Shown: positions 8,131-17,053 of the stretch, in pieces | Numbering within the stretch: position 1 is the stretch's first letter | How the letters are laid out: each line of letters opens with the position of its first letter | NCBI RefSeq assembly: GCF_013409995.1 | Contig: NZ_JACCBX010000021.1 | Span: 16,353 to 80,352 of the forward strand | Length of the DNA: 64,000 nt | DNA from: Neobacillus driksii | GTDB taxonomy: Bacteria > Bacillota > Bacilli > Bacillales > Cytobacillaceae | Reading direction: 5' to 3' | The notes under the pieces: generated by a model | The model's database searches: none | The model's input: the letters and a program-made list of their open reading frames with translations, nothing else | Told to the model about the DNA's origin: nothing | Made by a program: the position numbers and the translations under genes

Positions 8131-11100
8131 TTATACAGGATTTTCCTGACCCTTTTTTGCAGCTTGAAGCCCTTTAATCATCTCGAAAGCTATATTTAGC
8201 CAGTGTGCCGTTTCTGTACCCTTAATCTGAAGGGTCATTTTTAACTTCTGACCTTCCATTCCAAGCCCAATCATTCGTGGATATTTACTGCTGATCGCAA
8301 AGACCTTTTGTCCATCGATTGTGCTGCTCGCTCGTTCATTAACTAACATGGTTACTTCCTGTTTTGCTTGCTTAATGCTATCCACACCTGCTAGAAGCGC
8401 GTAAACCTTCATTTCTGCCACCTGGAATAGATAATCAACTTCTTCAGGATATTCACCAAAACGATCGATCATTTCTGCCTGAAGTTCTTCAATATCTTCC
8501 AGTGTTTGTAAGGCTCTAAAACGCTTATACATTTCAATTTTTTGATGGCCATCTTTAATGTAGGTATCAGGGATATAGGCATCTATCTCTAAATCAATTT
8601 CTACAGTCGCCTTTTGCTCTGCTTTCAAATCCCCTCTTCTTTCCTCAATAGCTTCTTTCAGCATTTGAGAATACAGATCAAATCCAACTGAATCAATGAA
8701 TCCATGCTGCTGTGCCCCAAGTAAATTACCTGCGCCTCTAATCGATAAGTCGCGCATCGCAATTTTAAACCCAGAGCCAAGCTCAGTAAATTCCTTTATG
8801 GCCTGTAGGCGTTTTTCCGCTACCTCAGTCAATACCTTATCCTTGCGGTGCGTGAAATAAGCATATGCGACACGATTAGATCTTCCCACACGACCGCGAA
8901 GCTGATAAAGCTGTGATAGCCCCATTCGATCGGCATCATAGACAATCAACGTGTTCACATTAGGAATATCTACCCCGGTTTCAATGATAGTCGTGCTGAC
9001 TAGTACATCAAACTCACCAGACAAAAAGCTAAGCATAACAGATTCCAATTCATTTTCTGACATCTGTCCATGGGCGAATGTTACCCTGGCATCTGGAACA
9101 AGCATCGATATTTCTTCGGATTTTCGTTCAATATCTTCCACTCTGTTATATAGAAAATATACTTGTCCGTCACGTGCCAGTTCCCTCTCGATCGCCTCTC
9201 TAACAAGCGATCCATTGTACTCCATTACATAGGTTTGAACTGGGAAACGGTTCTCTGGCGGTGTTTCAATAACCGATAAATCCCGAACACCGAGCATCGA
9301 CATATGAAGTGTTCTCGGAATCGGTGTTGCCGTTAATGTTAAAACATCGATATTTGTTTTTAACCTTTTTATCTTTTCCTTGTGGGTTACCCCGAATCTT
9401 TGCTCTTCATCAATGATTAATAAACCTAAATCACGATAAATAATATCTTTTGAAAGGATACGATGTGTTCCAATTACGACATCGACTGTACCTGCTTTTA
9501 ATCCTTTTATCGTTTCCGTTTGTTGCTTTTTAGAACGAAAGCGGCTTAACAGGCCAATGTTGATTGGATAATCTTGAAATCTTTCTCTCATTGTCTCAAA
9601 ATGCTGCTGGGCCAAAATCGTTGTTGGTACAAGCAGTGCCACTTGTTTACCATCTGCAATGGCTTTAAATGCCGCTCGAATTGCGACCTCTGTTTTCCCA
9701 TAACCAACATCACCACAAAGCAAACGGTCCATTGGTCTAGGTCGTTCCATATCCTTTTTAATCTCATGGATGGACCGAAGTTGATCTTCTGTTTCCTGGT
9801 ACGCAAAAGCCGTTTCAAACTCTCTCTGCATATCCCCATCCGGAGAAAAGGCATAACCAACCGCTGCTTCGCGTTCTGCATAAAGCTTAATTAAATCGTC
9901 TGCAATGTCCTGAACGGAAGATTGAACTTTCTTTTTAACCTTTTTCCAATCACTGCCGCCAAGCTTGTATATTTTGGGCTCTTTTCCTTCTGAAGCGACA
10001 TACTTCTGAACAAGGTCAATTTGTTCCACTGGAACATAAAGCTTATCTGTCCCATGATAGCGAATATGGAGATAATCCTTATGAACACCATTTATAACAA
10101 GGGTTTCAATTCCTAAGTATTTTCCGATCCCGTGATTAACATGGACGACATAATCCCCAACTTTAAGTTCAGAATAACTCTTGATTCTTTCTGCATTAGA
10201 AAGCTTTTGTCTGTTAGTAGACTTTTTGACCCGTTTCGTAAAAAGCTCTTCCTCTGTAATGACAGCAAGCTTTTGAATCGACAACTCAAACCCAGTTTGC
10301 AGGTTTCCCTTCATAATTTGAACTTTTCCAGGTAAGAGCTGCTGACCGCTCTTTGCGATTGAGGCCTCTATTTCATAATCCTCTAAAACTCGTTCTAATT
10401 TTTTTACTCTTTCATCGTCTGGTCCTAAAAAGAGGATCGAATAATTTCCTTTTTTCCATCTGTCAACTTCTGCCTTCAATAAGTGCATTTGTCCATGGAA
10501 ATTTTGCATTTGTTTACAAGAAACATTGATAATATTTTGCGGACTCGTATTCGCAACATGGCGAAGAAACAAACTCATATAAAGAATCGGAAAGTCACTC
10601 TTATGAAGCAGCCCGGGTAAATCATGGGAAATAGCCAAATCATGAATAATTTGACCTTCACTAAGGAGTGCCGTATACCATTCTGCCTCTTCTTTTATTA
10701 ATGACTCATTCATTTCTTGGACCCGGCTTATCTCATCAATAAATACCATTCCGTTAGAGGGAAGATAGTCTAGTAAACTAGTACCGCCATCGTATGCTAG
10801 TGAAAGATATTTAAAAACGTGATCTGGTTTGTGGCTATTTTTTAATTGTTCCAGCTCATAACTAATATTTTGTGAGAGCTGAATCTTTGCTTTATCGTCC
10901 TTTAATTTTCGCAGACTCTTAGCTAAACCATCTTCAAGGTTACCGATTAACCGGCTAAAGTTCTCTGCCTCAAAAAGAACCTCCGTAGCAGGCCCAATTA
11001 AAACTTCACCAGTTTTCTCGATGGAACGCTGGTCTTCTAAGGAAAAATAACGAATCGAATCAATCTCTGTATCAAATAACTCAATCCTGATAGGATTGCT

Positions 11101-11664
11101 GACTGTAAGCGGATAAATATCAATAATCCCGCCCCTTATACTAAACTCTCCAGGGGTTGAGACCATATCCACCCGAACATAGCCCATTTTAACAAAGGTA
11201 GTTAGTACCTCTGTAACATCAAGGTCATCACCTGTTTTATAAGACAACTGGTACTTCTTCCAGATGTTTTTTGGAGGAATGACTTTTCTTAGTCCAGCAA
11301 TAGGAACAATCATAATACCTTTGTTTTTCTTACTGAAGTGATTTAAGGCTTCAATCCTTTGTGCCTTTAACTCTGGACTCGCTATACTCATCTCAGCTGC
11401 TATTAGTTCATTTGCTGGAAAAAGAAAAACTTCATCCTCACTTAATAGATTTACAATATCGTCATAGAGTTTTTGTGCTTGCAAGAGATTATGGGTAATA
11501 AATAGAATTGGTCTGTTCATCTGCTCGTAAATGGCAGCAGTCAGGACTGTTCTTGATGAGCCCGATAATCCAGCAATCAGCTGTTCTTTCAAGCCTTCTT
11601 GGACTCCAGATATGATAGAGTGAATATCTTCTTGGTCTAGAAATAGTGATTTTAAACCTTTCAA
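8131..11664 (-). CDS. mfd: Mfd, transcription-repair coupling factor
   Basis: An ATP-dependent DNA translocase that displaces stalled RNA polymerase and recruits UvrA to damaged template strands. It is full length at 1177 aa. The N-terminal UvrB-homology region is followed by the CarD-like polymerase-interacting domain at about 490-560 (LKVGDYVVHVNHGIGKYLGI), then the RecG-like helicase motor with Walker A GDVGYGKTEVA and Walker B DEEQRFG, motif VI GRVGRSNRVAYAY, and the C-terminal TRCF domain (IDAYIPDTYI). It lies between fin and spoVT, the standard Bacillus order. Confidence 0.97.
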   Translation of the reverse strand: MKGLKSLFLDQEDIHSIISGVQEGLKEQLIAGLSGSSRTVLTAAIYEQMNRPILFITHNLLQAQKLYDDIVNLLSEDEVFLFPANELIAAEMSIASPELKAQRIEALNHFSKKNKGIMIVPIAGLRKVIPPKNIWKKYQLSYKTGDDLDVTEVLTTFVKMGYVRVDMVSTPGEFSIRGGIIDIYPLTVSNPIRIELFDTEIDSIRYFSLEDQRSIEKTGEVLIGPATEVLFEAENFSRLIGNLEDGLAKSLRKLKDDKAKIQLSQNISYELEQLKNSHKPDHVFKYLSLAYDGGTSLLDYLPSNGMVFIDEISRVQEMNESLIKEEAEWYTALLSEGQIIHDLAISHDLPGLLHKSDFPILYMSLFLRHVANTSPQNIINVSCKQMQNFHGQMHLLKAEVDRWKKGNYSILFLGPDDERVKKLERVLEDYEIEASIAKSGQQLLPGKVQIMKGNLQTGFELSIQKLAVITEEELFTKRVKKSTNRQKLSNAERIKSYSELKVGDYVVHVNHGIGKYLGIETLVINGVHKDYLHIRYHGTDKLYVPVEQIDLVQKYVASEGKEPKIYKLGGSDWKKVKKKVQSSVQDIADDLIKLYAEREAAVGYAFSPDGDMQREFETAFAYQETEDQLRSIHEIKKDMERPRPMDRLLCGDVGYGKTEVAIRAAFKAIADGKQVALLVPTTILAQQHFETMRERFQDYPINIGLLSRFRSKKQQTETIKGLKAGTVDVVIGTHRILSKDIIYRDLGLLIIDEEQRFGVTHKEKIKRLKTNIDVLTLTATPIPRTLHMSMLGVRDLSVIETPPENRFPVQTYVMEYNGSLVREAIERELARDGQVYFLYNRVEDIERKSEEISMLVPDARVTFAHGQMSENELESVMLSFLSGEFDVLVSTTIIETGVDIPNVNTLIVYDADRMGLSQLYQLRGRVGRSNRVAYAYFTHRKDKVLTEVAEKRLQAIKEFTELGSGFKIAMRDLSIRGAGNLLGAQQHGFIDSVGFDLYSQMLKEAIEERRGDLKAEQKATVEIDLEIDAYIPDTYIKDGHQKIEMYKRFRALQTLEDIEELQAEMIDRFGEYPEEVDYLFQVAEMKVYALLAGVDSIKQAKQEVTMLVNERASSTIDGQKVFAISSKYPRMIGLGMEGQKLKMTLQIKGTETAHWLNIAFEMIKGLQAAKKGQENPV

Positions 11665-11731
11665 AAGTCCGTTCCTCCTCTCTCCTGAATCTTCTTCGTA
11701 TTTTTAATTTGACATTAGTATTTTAAAAAAT

Positions 11732-11760
11732 AGAAAAATGCTTTGGAGTGCTTCCAAAGC
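11732..11760 (-). terminator. terminator between fin and mfd
   Basis: On the minus strand GCTTTGGA pairs with TCCAAAGC around AGCAC, followed by the T-rich ATTTTTCTATTTTTT. It would end the pth-fin transcript, leaving mfd to its own promoter or to read-through. Confidence 0.65.
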
Positions 11761-11763
11761 TGT

Positions 11764-11994
11764 TTAATGAATGAGGAAATCATATTGGTGATAATCTGGA
11801 TTTCTTTCTAATGCTTCCTGACAATCCTCACATATAGCAGTTATGTGTATATTACCAGACACATCATACGCAACCATCTCTTGTCTTTCCTGCTCCGTTA
11901 ATTTATGAAGCCCGAGTGTTTCGCTGTGTATCGATGATTGTTCAATGGAACCAATGTTTGTGCCACAATGACGGCAGTGATAATGAATGGCCAT
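11764..11994 (-). CDS. fin: Fin (YabK), anti-sigma-F factor
   Basis: Fin is a small zinc-ribbon-like protein that inhibits sigma-F and so helps the switch from sigma-F to sigma-G in the forespore. The 76-aa product has two cysteine pairs, CRHCG near the N terminus and ICEDCQEALERNP near the C terminus. The ATG at 11994 (MAIHYHCRHCG) is eight bases from GGAGG; a TTG six bases upstream also has an open frame but is too close to the ribosome site. It lies between pth and mfd as in B. subtilis. Confidence 0.93.
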   Translation of the reverse strand: MAIHYHCRHCGTNIGSIEQSSIHSETLGLHKLTEQERQEMVAYDVSGNIHITAICEDCQEALERNPDYHQYDFLIH

Positions 11995-12107
11995 TAACAA
12001 GCCCTCCCTATTCTACTATTACTACTAGTATTTACGAAGAATAGCGAGTTTATTCAAAAGAAATGTGTTCTTTATTCTATGAAAGAAAGGGTTATCTAAT
12101 GAATAAT

Positions 12108-12668
12108 TTACTGATTAAATTCATTCATTACCTGTAAGAATGGCTTTTCTAACCAAGCCTTACAAGCTTCAGCACTCTTTTTTACAGCTTCCTTTGTTGT
12201 TGGAAGATCTTCTTCGCTGAAACGTCCCAACACGTAATCAGGTACCTTCATACCGTTTCTTGGCCGGTCGATTCCAATCCGTATTCTGTTAAATTCTTGG
12301 GTCCCAAGATGTGCCACAGTAGATTTTATTCCGTTATGCCCGCCAGCACTTCCTTTTTGACGAAGCCTGATTTTTCCGACTGGCAAGTCAAGATCATCAT
12401 AGATGACCACAAAATCTTCTAACTCAATCTGGTAATAGTCCATGATTGCTCTAATGGATTCCCCAGAGAGATTCATATAAGTCAGCGGTTTTAATAAAAC
12501 CACTTTTTCACCTTTATGAGAACCCATTCCAAATAGTCCTTTGAATTTTGATTGATTTAAAGGAATATCTAATTGATCCGCAAGCTCATCAATGACTTCA
12601 AATCCAATATTATGTCTTGTCTTATCATACTGTTTCCCAGGGTTTCCTAAACCAACTATTAATTTCAT
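12108..12668 (-). CDS. pth: Pth, peptidyl-tRNA hydrolase (SpoVC)
   Basis: It cleaves peptidyl-tRNA released prematurely from ribosomes and so recycles tRNA; it is essential. The 186-aa protein starts MKLIVGLGNPGKQY, with the catalytic His at residue 19 (TRHNIGF), the active-site stretch PLTYMNLSG, and DDLDLPVGKIRLR plus GSAGGHNGIKS. The open frame extends 22 codons further upstream, but the ATG at 12668 has AGAGGG just ahead of it and gives the family length. It follows ctc and precedes fin. Confidence 0.96.
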   Translation of the reverse strand: MKLIVGLGNPGKQYDKTRHNIGFEVIDELADQLDIPLNQSKFKGLFGMGSHKGEKVVLLKPLTYMNLSGESIRAIMDYYQIELEDFVVIYDDLDLPVGKIRLRQKGSAGGHNGIKSTVAHLGTQEFNRIRIGIDRPRNGMKVPDYVLGRFSEEDLPTTKEAVKKSAEACKAWLEKPFLQVMNEFNQ

Positions 12669-12771
12669 TCTTACCCTCTCTTTCGGCCCAGTCCACCTGT
12701 TAAATAATTTTCGGAGCATTATAATCTCTCCCACTTAATAATACGTCAATTTTACGACAAATGCGACAAAA

Positions 12772-12796
12772 GACGTAACCCTATTCAGGTTACGTC
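12772..12796 (-). terminator. hairpin terminator after ctc
   Basis: On the minus strand GACGTAACC pairs with GGTTACGTC around TGAATAG, followed by TTTTGTC. The T tract is short, so read-through into pth is likely. Confidence 0.6.
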
Positions 12797-12805
12797 ATAT
12801 AAACA

Positions 12806-13441
12806 CTATTCACCAACTGGATCTGTTTCTCTGCCTTCTTCATTATCAGGGTGGCCGCCTTCTTGCTGCTCACCTGCATTGATTTCCTCTTCTTGACGAG
12901 GAGGCAGAATGCTGGCAATTACCTCGTCTTCCTCATGATTAATCGTAAATGACCCTTGATAGAGGATATCGGAAACCTTCATTGTTTCGCCCACTTGCAG
13001 GTTACTTATATCCAATTCAATTTGCTGTGGAATTTCTGATGGAGTAGAGGTAATCGATAATTCATGAACAGACTGCTGAAGAACACCGCCATCCTTTACC
13101 CCAGCCGCCTCGCCAGTTAGGACAAGTCTCACCGTTACGTTTATCTTAGAGGATTTATCAACTGCTAGAAAATCAACATGGATGATTTCCTTTTTAATAA
13201 AATCCTCTTGATAGTCAGTTAACACTACATCATGCTTATCGCCGTCTATATCAAGTGAAATAACTCCATTCCTGCCTACGTTTCGAATGGTTTTTGTTAA
13301 ATCAGCAGAGCTTACAGAAACAGGTTTACTATCAAGCTTCCGCCCATATATTACAGCAGGAATGTTACCAGTTTCTCTTATCCTTCTTAACTCCGAACTA
13401 CGCAGTTCCTTACGTTCCTTTGCTTGTAAAACTGTACTCAT
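12806..13441 (-). CDS. ctc: Ctc, general stress ribosomal protein (bL25 family)
   Basis: A ribosomal protein L25/TL5-family protein that binds 5S rRNA and is induced by general stress in B. subtilis. Residues 1-92 form the L25 domain (RSSELRRIRETGNIPAVIYG); the rest is the TL5-type C-terminal beta domain. The last 30 residues are strongly acidic (QEEEINAGEQQEGGHPDNEE), which is common but variable in Ctc proteins. The ATG at 13441 gives 211 aa; a GTG four codons upstream overlaps the AGGAAGG ribosome site and was not chosen. A sigma-B promoter precedes it. Confidence 0.93.
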   Translation of the reverse strand: MSTVLQAKERKELRSSELRRIRETGNIPAVIYGRKLDSKPVSVSSADLTKTIRNVGRNGVISLDIDGDKHDVVLTDYQEDFIKKEIIHVDFLAVDKSSKINVTVRLVLTGEAAGVKDGGVLQQSVHELSITSTPSEIPQQIELDISNLQVGETMKVSDILYQGSFTINHEEDEVIASILPPRQEEEINAGEQQEGGHPDNEEGRETDPVGE

Positions 13442-13486
13442 GAGTTTAGTCACCTTCCTAGTTTTGTTCTAACTGTCTCTATAAAA

Positions 13487-13512
13487 ATTCCCCAAAACAG
13501 GAAGGTCTAAAC
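13487..13512 (-). promoter_or_regulatory. sigma-B promoter of ctc
   Basis: On the minus strand GTTTAG (13507-13512) and GGGAAT (13487-13492) are 14 bp apart, close to the sigma-B consensus (GTTTAA, 12-14 bp, GGGWAW). The B. subtilis ctc promoter is a classic sigma-B target, so context and sequence agree. Confidence 0.8.
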
Positions 13513-13526
13513 CATTTTTTTAAATA

Positions 13527-13646
13527 AAAAGCGGAAGCGCCTTGTCCAGCCCCGACAGGCATAAGACGAGCCGGCAGGAAGGTTGTTCTTTAACCTTCTT
13601 GACGGATTGGCTTATGACCCCGAGGGGCTAGGCGCTGGAGCTGGAT
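13527..13646. repeat. dispersed imperfect palindrome, family A, copy 2
   Basis: This is the second copy of the element at 1365-1481, starting AAAAGCGGAAGCGCC and ending GGCGCTGGAGCTGGA. The pairings GCGCCT/AGGCGC, CATAAG/CTTATG and AAGGTT/AACCTT are kept. It is wedged between the prs stop and the sigma-B promoter of ctc, separating two genes that are close neighbours in B. subtilis. A fragment resembling its end (CGCTGGAGCTAGA) occurs at 39419-39431. Confidence 0.8.
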
Positions 13647-13661
13647 TCAAAAAATAAAGAA

Positions 13662-14618
13662 TCAATCAAATAAAGTACTTACAGATTGCTCTTCATGTAC
13701 GCGGATAATTGCTTCGCCCATTAAAGGTGCTACTGAAAGCTGAATGATTTTATCTGTCTTTTTCTCTTCTGGCATAGCGATAGAGTTTGTAATAACTAAT
13801 TCTTTAATTTTTGAATTTTGAATTCTATCCATGGCTGGTCCAGATAAAACAGGGTGTGTACAGCAAGCATATACTTCTTTTGCACCATTCTCCACGAGCG
13901 CATTTGCAGCAAGTGTGATAGTTCCTGCTGTGTCAATGATGTCATCAATTAAGATTGCAATTTTTCCTTCGATATTCCCGACAATATTCATTACCTCTGC
14001 AACATTCGGCCGTGGACGACGTTTGTCAATAATCGCAATCGGTGCTTTTAATCGTTCAGCTAACTTCCGGGCTCTTGTTACACCGCCATGGTCAGGAGAA
14101 ACGATAACGATGTCACCGTTAAATTCTCTTTTTAAAAAGTAATCGGCTAAGATCGGTACGCCCATTAAATGATCTGTTGGAATTTCAAAGAAGCCTTGAA
14201 TCTGTGGTGCATGTAAGTCTAAGCAGATTACACGAGACGCACCTGCAGTTTCAAGAAGGTTTGCTACTAATTTAGCGGTAATCGGCTCACGAGCACGTGC
14301 TTTACGGTCCTGACGCGCATAGCCATAGTATGGCATAACAATATTAATCGTCTTAGCAGAGGCTCTTTTCAAAGCGTCTATCATGATTAGTAATTCCATG
14401 ATGTTTTCATTAACAGGTGAGCTTGTCGATTGAATGACATATACATCACAGCCACGGATACTCTCTTCGATATTAATTTGAATTTCTCCATCGCTAAATC
14501 TTGTGACAGAGCTTTTTCCTAATTCAACACCAATAACCTTGGCAATCTCTCTCGCTAAAGGTAGATTTGAATTTAGACTAAATACCTTTAAGTTTGGATC
14601 TAAGTATTGATTTGACAT
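13662..14618 (-). CDS. prs: Prs, ribose-phosphate pyrophosphokinase
   Basis: It makes PRPP from ribose 5-phosphate and ATP, feeding purine, pyrimidine, histidine and tryptophan synthesis. The 318-aa class I enzyme shows FSLNSN near the start, the SRFSDGE-like TRFSDGEIQINIEES, DLHAPQIQGFFEIPTDHL, VSPDHGG and the PRPP-binding loop LIDDIIDTAGT. The ATG at 14618 (MSNQYLDPNLK) has GGAGG five bases upstream; an in-frame TTG four codons earlier overlaps that site. It follows glmU as in B. subtilis, with 21 bp between them. Confidence 0.97.
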   Translation of the reverse strand: MSNQYLDPNLKVFSLNSNLPLAREIAKVIGVELGKSSVTRFSDGEIQINIEESIRGCDVYVIQSTSSPVNENIMELLIMIDALKRASAKTINIVMPYYGYARQDRKARAREPITAKLVANLLETAGASRVICLDLHAPQIQGFFEIPTDHLMGVPILADYFLKREFNGDIVIVSPDHGGVTRARKLAERLKAPIAIIDKRRPRPNVAEVMNIVGNIEGKIAILIDDIIDTAGTITLAANALVENGAKEVYACCTHPVLSGPAMDRIQNSKIKELVITNSIAMPEEKKTDKIIQLSVAPLMGEAIIRVHEEQSVSTLFD

Positions 14619-14639
14619 AATGCCCTCCAATATTCTTGC

Positions 14640-16013
14640 TTATTTTTTCTTATTAAGCTTCTCGACATAGTTTTCCTTATTTACCTGCTGTGCACGTGCA
14701 ATCGATAATGCATTTCCAGGAACATCCTTCGTAATCGTTGAACCTGCAGCTACATACGCTCCTTTGCCAACAGTAACAGGCGCAACAAGATTAGAGTTAC
14801 AGCCAATAAAGACTCCATCCTCAATCCTCGTTAAGAACTTATTTTTACCATCATAATTAACCGTTATCGATCCACAACCGATATTAACATCACTGCCAAC
14901 CTCAGCATCACCAATATAGCTCAGATGAGAAGCTTTACTTCCTTTTCCGAAAACCGCCTTCTTAATCTCAACAAAGTTGCCAATCTTCACTTCATCATGA
15001 ATGTCGGAATCTGGTCTAATATGTGCAAATGGACCTATATTAACAAGAGACCCAATCGAACTATTATAGGCGGCAGATTGGCGGATTACCGTTTCATCTC
15101 CTACCTCACATGTATCAATTTCGGAGTTTGGCCCGATTTGACAGTCAGATCCAATTCGCGTCTTGCCTTTTAAGATTGTACCCGGAAGAATAATTGTATC
15201 CTGGCCAATTACAACATCTGATTCAATGTATGTATTCCGAGGGTCGATAATCGTGACTCCATTACGCATATGGCCTTCATTTATTCGGCTGCGCATAATT
15301 CTTTCCGCTTCTGCTAATGCAACTCTATCATTAACGCCTAACGTTTCTTCAAGATCTGTGGTTTGAAAAGCAGTAACAACTTCACCTTGATTTTTTAGGA
15401 TTTCTACTACGTCCGGCAGGTAAAACTCGCCTTGAACATTGTCATTTGAAACCTTTTTCAGTGCTTCAAACAAAGCAGCATTATCAAAACAATAGGTACC
15501 TGTATTAATTTCATTTATTTCACGCTCTGTCTCAGTTGCATCTTTATGCTCAACAATTTTTTCTACAAAGCCATTTTCATTTCGAATAATCCGTCCATAT
15601 CCTGTCGGGTCATCAATTCTTGCTGTAAGAATTGTAGCCTTTGCAGATACTTCCTCATGATGTTTAAATAAAGACTCCATCGTTTCAGCTTTAATTAGAG
15701 GTGTATCACCACAAACTACAATGGTAACCCCTTCTTTACCTTCTAAACTCTGCTGCGCCTGCATTACAGCATGCGCTGTTCCAAGCTGCTCTTCTTGAAG
15801 GGCATAGTGACTTTCTTCCCCTAATTGAGCCTTTACCAATTCAGCTCCATGACCAATCACGGTAACCAATTCTTGAATATTTAGCATTTTCACTTGGTCC
15901 ACAACATGTTGGACCATCGGCTTCCCACATACAGGATGTAAGACTTTATATAGCTTTGACTTCATCCGGGTGCCTTGTCCTGCGGCCAAAATCACAGCAT
16001 AACGATTAGACAT
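14640..16013 (-). CDS. glmU: GlmU, bifunctional UDP-GlcNAc pyrophosphorylase / GlcN-1-P acetyltransferase
   Basis: It catalyses the last two steps to UDP-GlcNAc: acetylation of glucosamine 1-phosphate and uridylylation. The N-terminal nucleotidyltransferase domain (1-230) carries LAAGQGTRMKSKLYKVLHP. The C-terminal left-handed beta-helix (250-457) has hexapeptide repeats and the acetyl-CoA region ending GAYVAAGSTITKDVPGNALS. The length of 457 aa is standard. It precedes prs in a probable two-gene operon that supplies cell-wall and nucleotide precursors. Confidence 0.97.
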   Translation of the reverse strand: MSNRYAVILAAGQGTRMKSKLYKVLHPVCGKPMVQHVVDQVKMLNIQELVTVIGHGAELVKAQLGEESHYALQEEQLGTAHAVMQAQQSLEGKEGVTIVVCGDTPLIKAETMESLFKHHEEVSAKATILTARIDDPTGYGRIIRNENGFVEKIVEHKDATETEREINEINTGTYCFDNAALFEALKKVSNDNVQGEFYLPDVVEILKNQGEVVTAFQTTDLEETLGVNDRVALAEAERIMRSRINEGHMRNGVTIIDPRNTYIESDVVIGQDTIILPGTILKGKTRIGSDCQIGPNSEIDTCEVGDETVIRQSAAYNSSIGSLVNIGPFAHIRPDSDIHDEVKIGNFVEIKKAVFGKGSKASHLSYIGDAEVGSDVNIGCGSITVNYDGKNKFLTRIEDGVFIGCNSNLVAPVTVGKGAYVAAGSTITKDVPGNALSIARAQQVNKENYVEKLNKKK

Positions 16014-16156
16014 GAACAGTCCTCCAATTTACCTTTTTATCCATTAAAAATATTAACGTAATTAGTCAGTCATTTCAAGGAATGTAAGAAAAGTGTCCGA
16101 ATTTGTTATTTTGAAAAAATTAGAAGGAAACAATTGGAGGATGTTGGGGGACAAAT

Positions 16157-16186
16157 AAAAAAAGAGCACTACTTTGTAGTAGGCTC
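16157..16186 (-). terminator. intrinsic terminator after spoVG
   Basis: On the minus strand AGAGC and ACTAC pair with GTAGT and GCTCT in an interrupted stem, followed by seven T residues. It lies just after the spoVG stop. Confidence 0.75.
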
Positions 16187-16203
16187 TAGTTGAATACTAC
16201 TTT

Positions 16204-16494
16204 CTAGGAAGCTCCTGCTTCTTCAAATTCTACTTCTAATTCACCTAAGCGGTGGTACTCAGCCAAGACAGCTTCTTGAATCTTACCACGCGTCCCAGAG
16301 TTGATTGGATGCGCAATATCACGAAATTCTCCGTCTGGAGTACGTTTACTTGGCATAGCCACAAATAAACCATTGTTGCCGTCGATAACGCGGATGTCGT
16401 GAACAACGAATTCATTGTCTAATGTAATTGATGCAATCGCTCTCATTCGGCCATCCGTGTTAACACGGCGTAATCTTACGTCTGTTACTTCCAT
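16204..16494 (-). CDS. spoVG: SpoVG, sporulation and septation regulator
   Basis: A small nucleic-acid-binding protein that affects asymmetric septation, capsule and other stationary-phase traits in Firmicutes. The 96-aa product begins MEVTDVRLRRVNTDGRMRAIASITLDNEFVVHDIRVIDG in shortened view and carries the conserved KRTPDGEFRDIAHPI block. It is a single-gene unit with its own sigma-H promoter and terminator, placed between ridA and glmU as in B. subtilis. Confidence 0.95.
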   Translation of the reverse strand: MEVTDVRLRRVNTDGRMRAIASITLDNEFVVHDIRVIDGNNGLFVAMPSKRTPDGEFRDIAHPINSGTRGKIQEAVLAEYHRLGELEVEFEEAGAS

Positions 16495-16534
16495 GTGCTC
16501 ACACCCTTTTCTTATGTTAAAAAGCTAGTGTTAT

Positions 16535-16562
16535 TAATTCAACATGGTTTCTAGTAAATCCT
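16535..16562 (-). promoter_or_regulatory. sigma-H promoter of spoVG
   Basis: On the minus strand AGGATTT (16556-16562) is followed after 12 bp by GTTGAATTA (16535-16543). Both fit the sigma-H consensus (AGGAWWW, 11-12 bp, RNNGAATWW). In B. subtilis spoVG is the model sigma-H promoter and is repressed by AbrB through the AT-rich DNA upstream; the AT-rich stretch is also present here (about 16565-16650). Confidence 0.82.
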
Positions 16563-16661
16563 TCTTAATCTATTAAATATTTTAAAAATATTTAAGACAA
16601 AATGGTGAACATTTTTAAAAGTCTGATTTTTATGTGTTAAAAAAAGGTGATTATAGAATAA

Positions 16662-16690
16662 AATAAAAACGCTCGATTATTTCACGAGCG
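16662..16690 (-). terminator. terminator overlapping the ridA stop
   Basis: On the minus strand CGCTCG pairs with CGAGCG and is followed by TTTTTATTTT. The ridA stop codon lies inside the loop, so translation to the end would disturb the hairpin. Confidence 0.7.
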
Positions 16691-17051
16691 CAATGACCTC
16701 AATTTCAACCAATGCATCTTTAGGTAATCTTGCTACCTCTACACAAGAACGCGCCGGTTTATTCGTTGAGAAATATTCACCATATACTTCATTAATTACT
16801 GCAAAGTCATCCATACTTTTAATAAAAACAGTAGCCTTTACAACTGTCTCAAATGAAGCGCCTGCAGCTGTAAGGACCGCTTCCAAATTTTTAAAAACCT
16901 GATGAGTCTGTTCTTTTATACCGCCCTCTATCATAACTCCCTCTGCTGTCAACGGAATTTGACCAGAACTGTAAAAAAGATTATTTACGATGATTCCTTG
17001 GGAATAGGGCCCAATCGCAGCAGGCGCTTGGTTGGTTTGTACAACTTTCAT
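16677..17051 (-). CDS. ridA: RidA (YabJ), enamine/imine deaminase
   Basis: It hydrolyses reactive enamine/imine intermediates made by PLP enzymes; in B. subtilis YabJ also affects purine regulation. The 124-aa protein has the YjgF/YER057c/UK114 signature near the C terminus (NKPARSCVEVARLPKDALVEIE), with the substrate-binding Arg in that motif, and the N-terminal APAAIGPYSQG. It begins 2 bp after the purR stop, so the two genes are an operon. Confidence 0.95.
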   Translation of the reverse strand: MKVVQTNQAPAAIGPYSQGIIVNNLFYSSGQIPLTAEGVMIEGGIKEQTHQVFKNLEAVLTAAGASFETVVKATVFIKSMDDFAVINEVYGEYFSTNKPARSCVEVARLPKDALVEIEVIALVK

Positions 17052-17053
17052 AC

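Noticed and set aside
9574..10335. Several open frames of 60-106 codons on both strands inside mfd
   Set aside because: All are shadows of the mfd reading frame, lacking ribosome sites and any recognisable domain.
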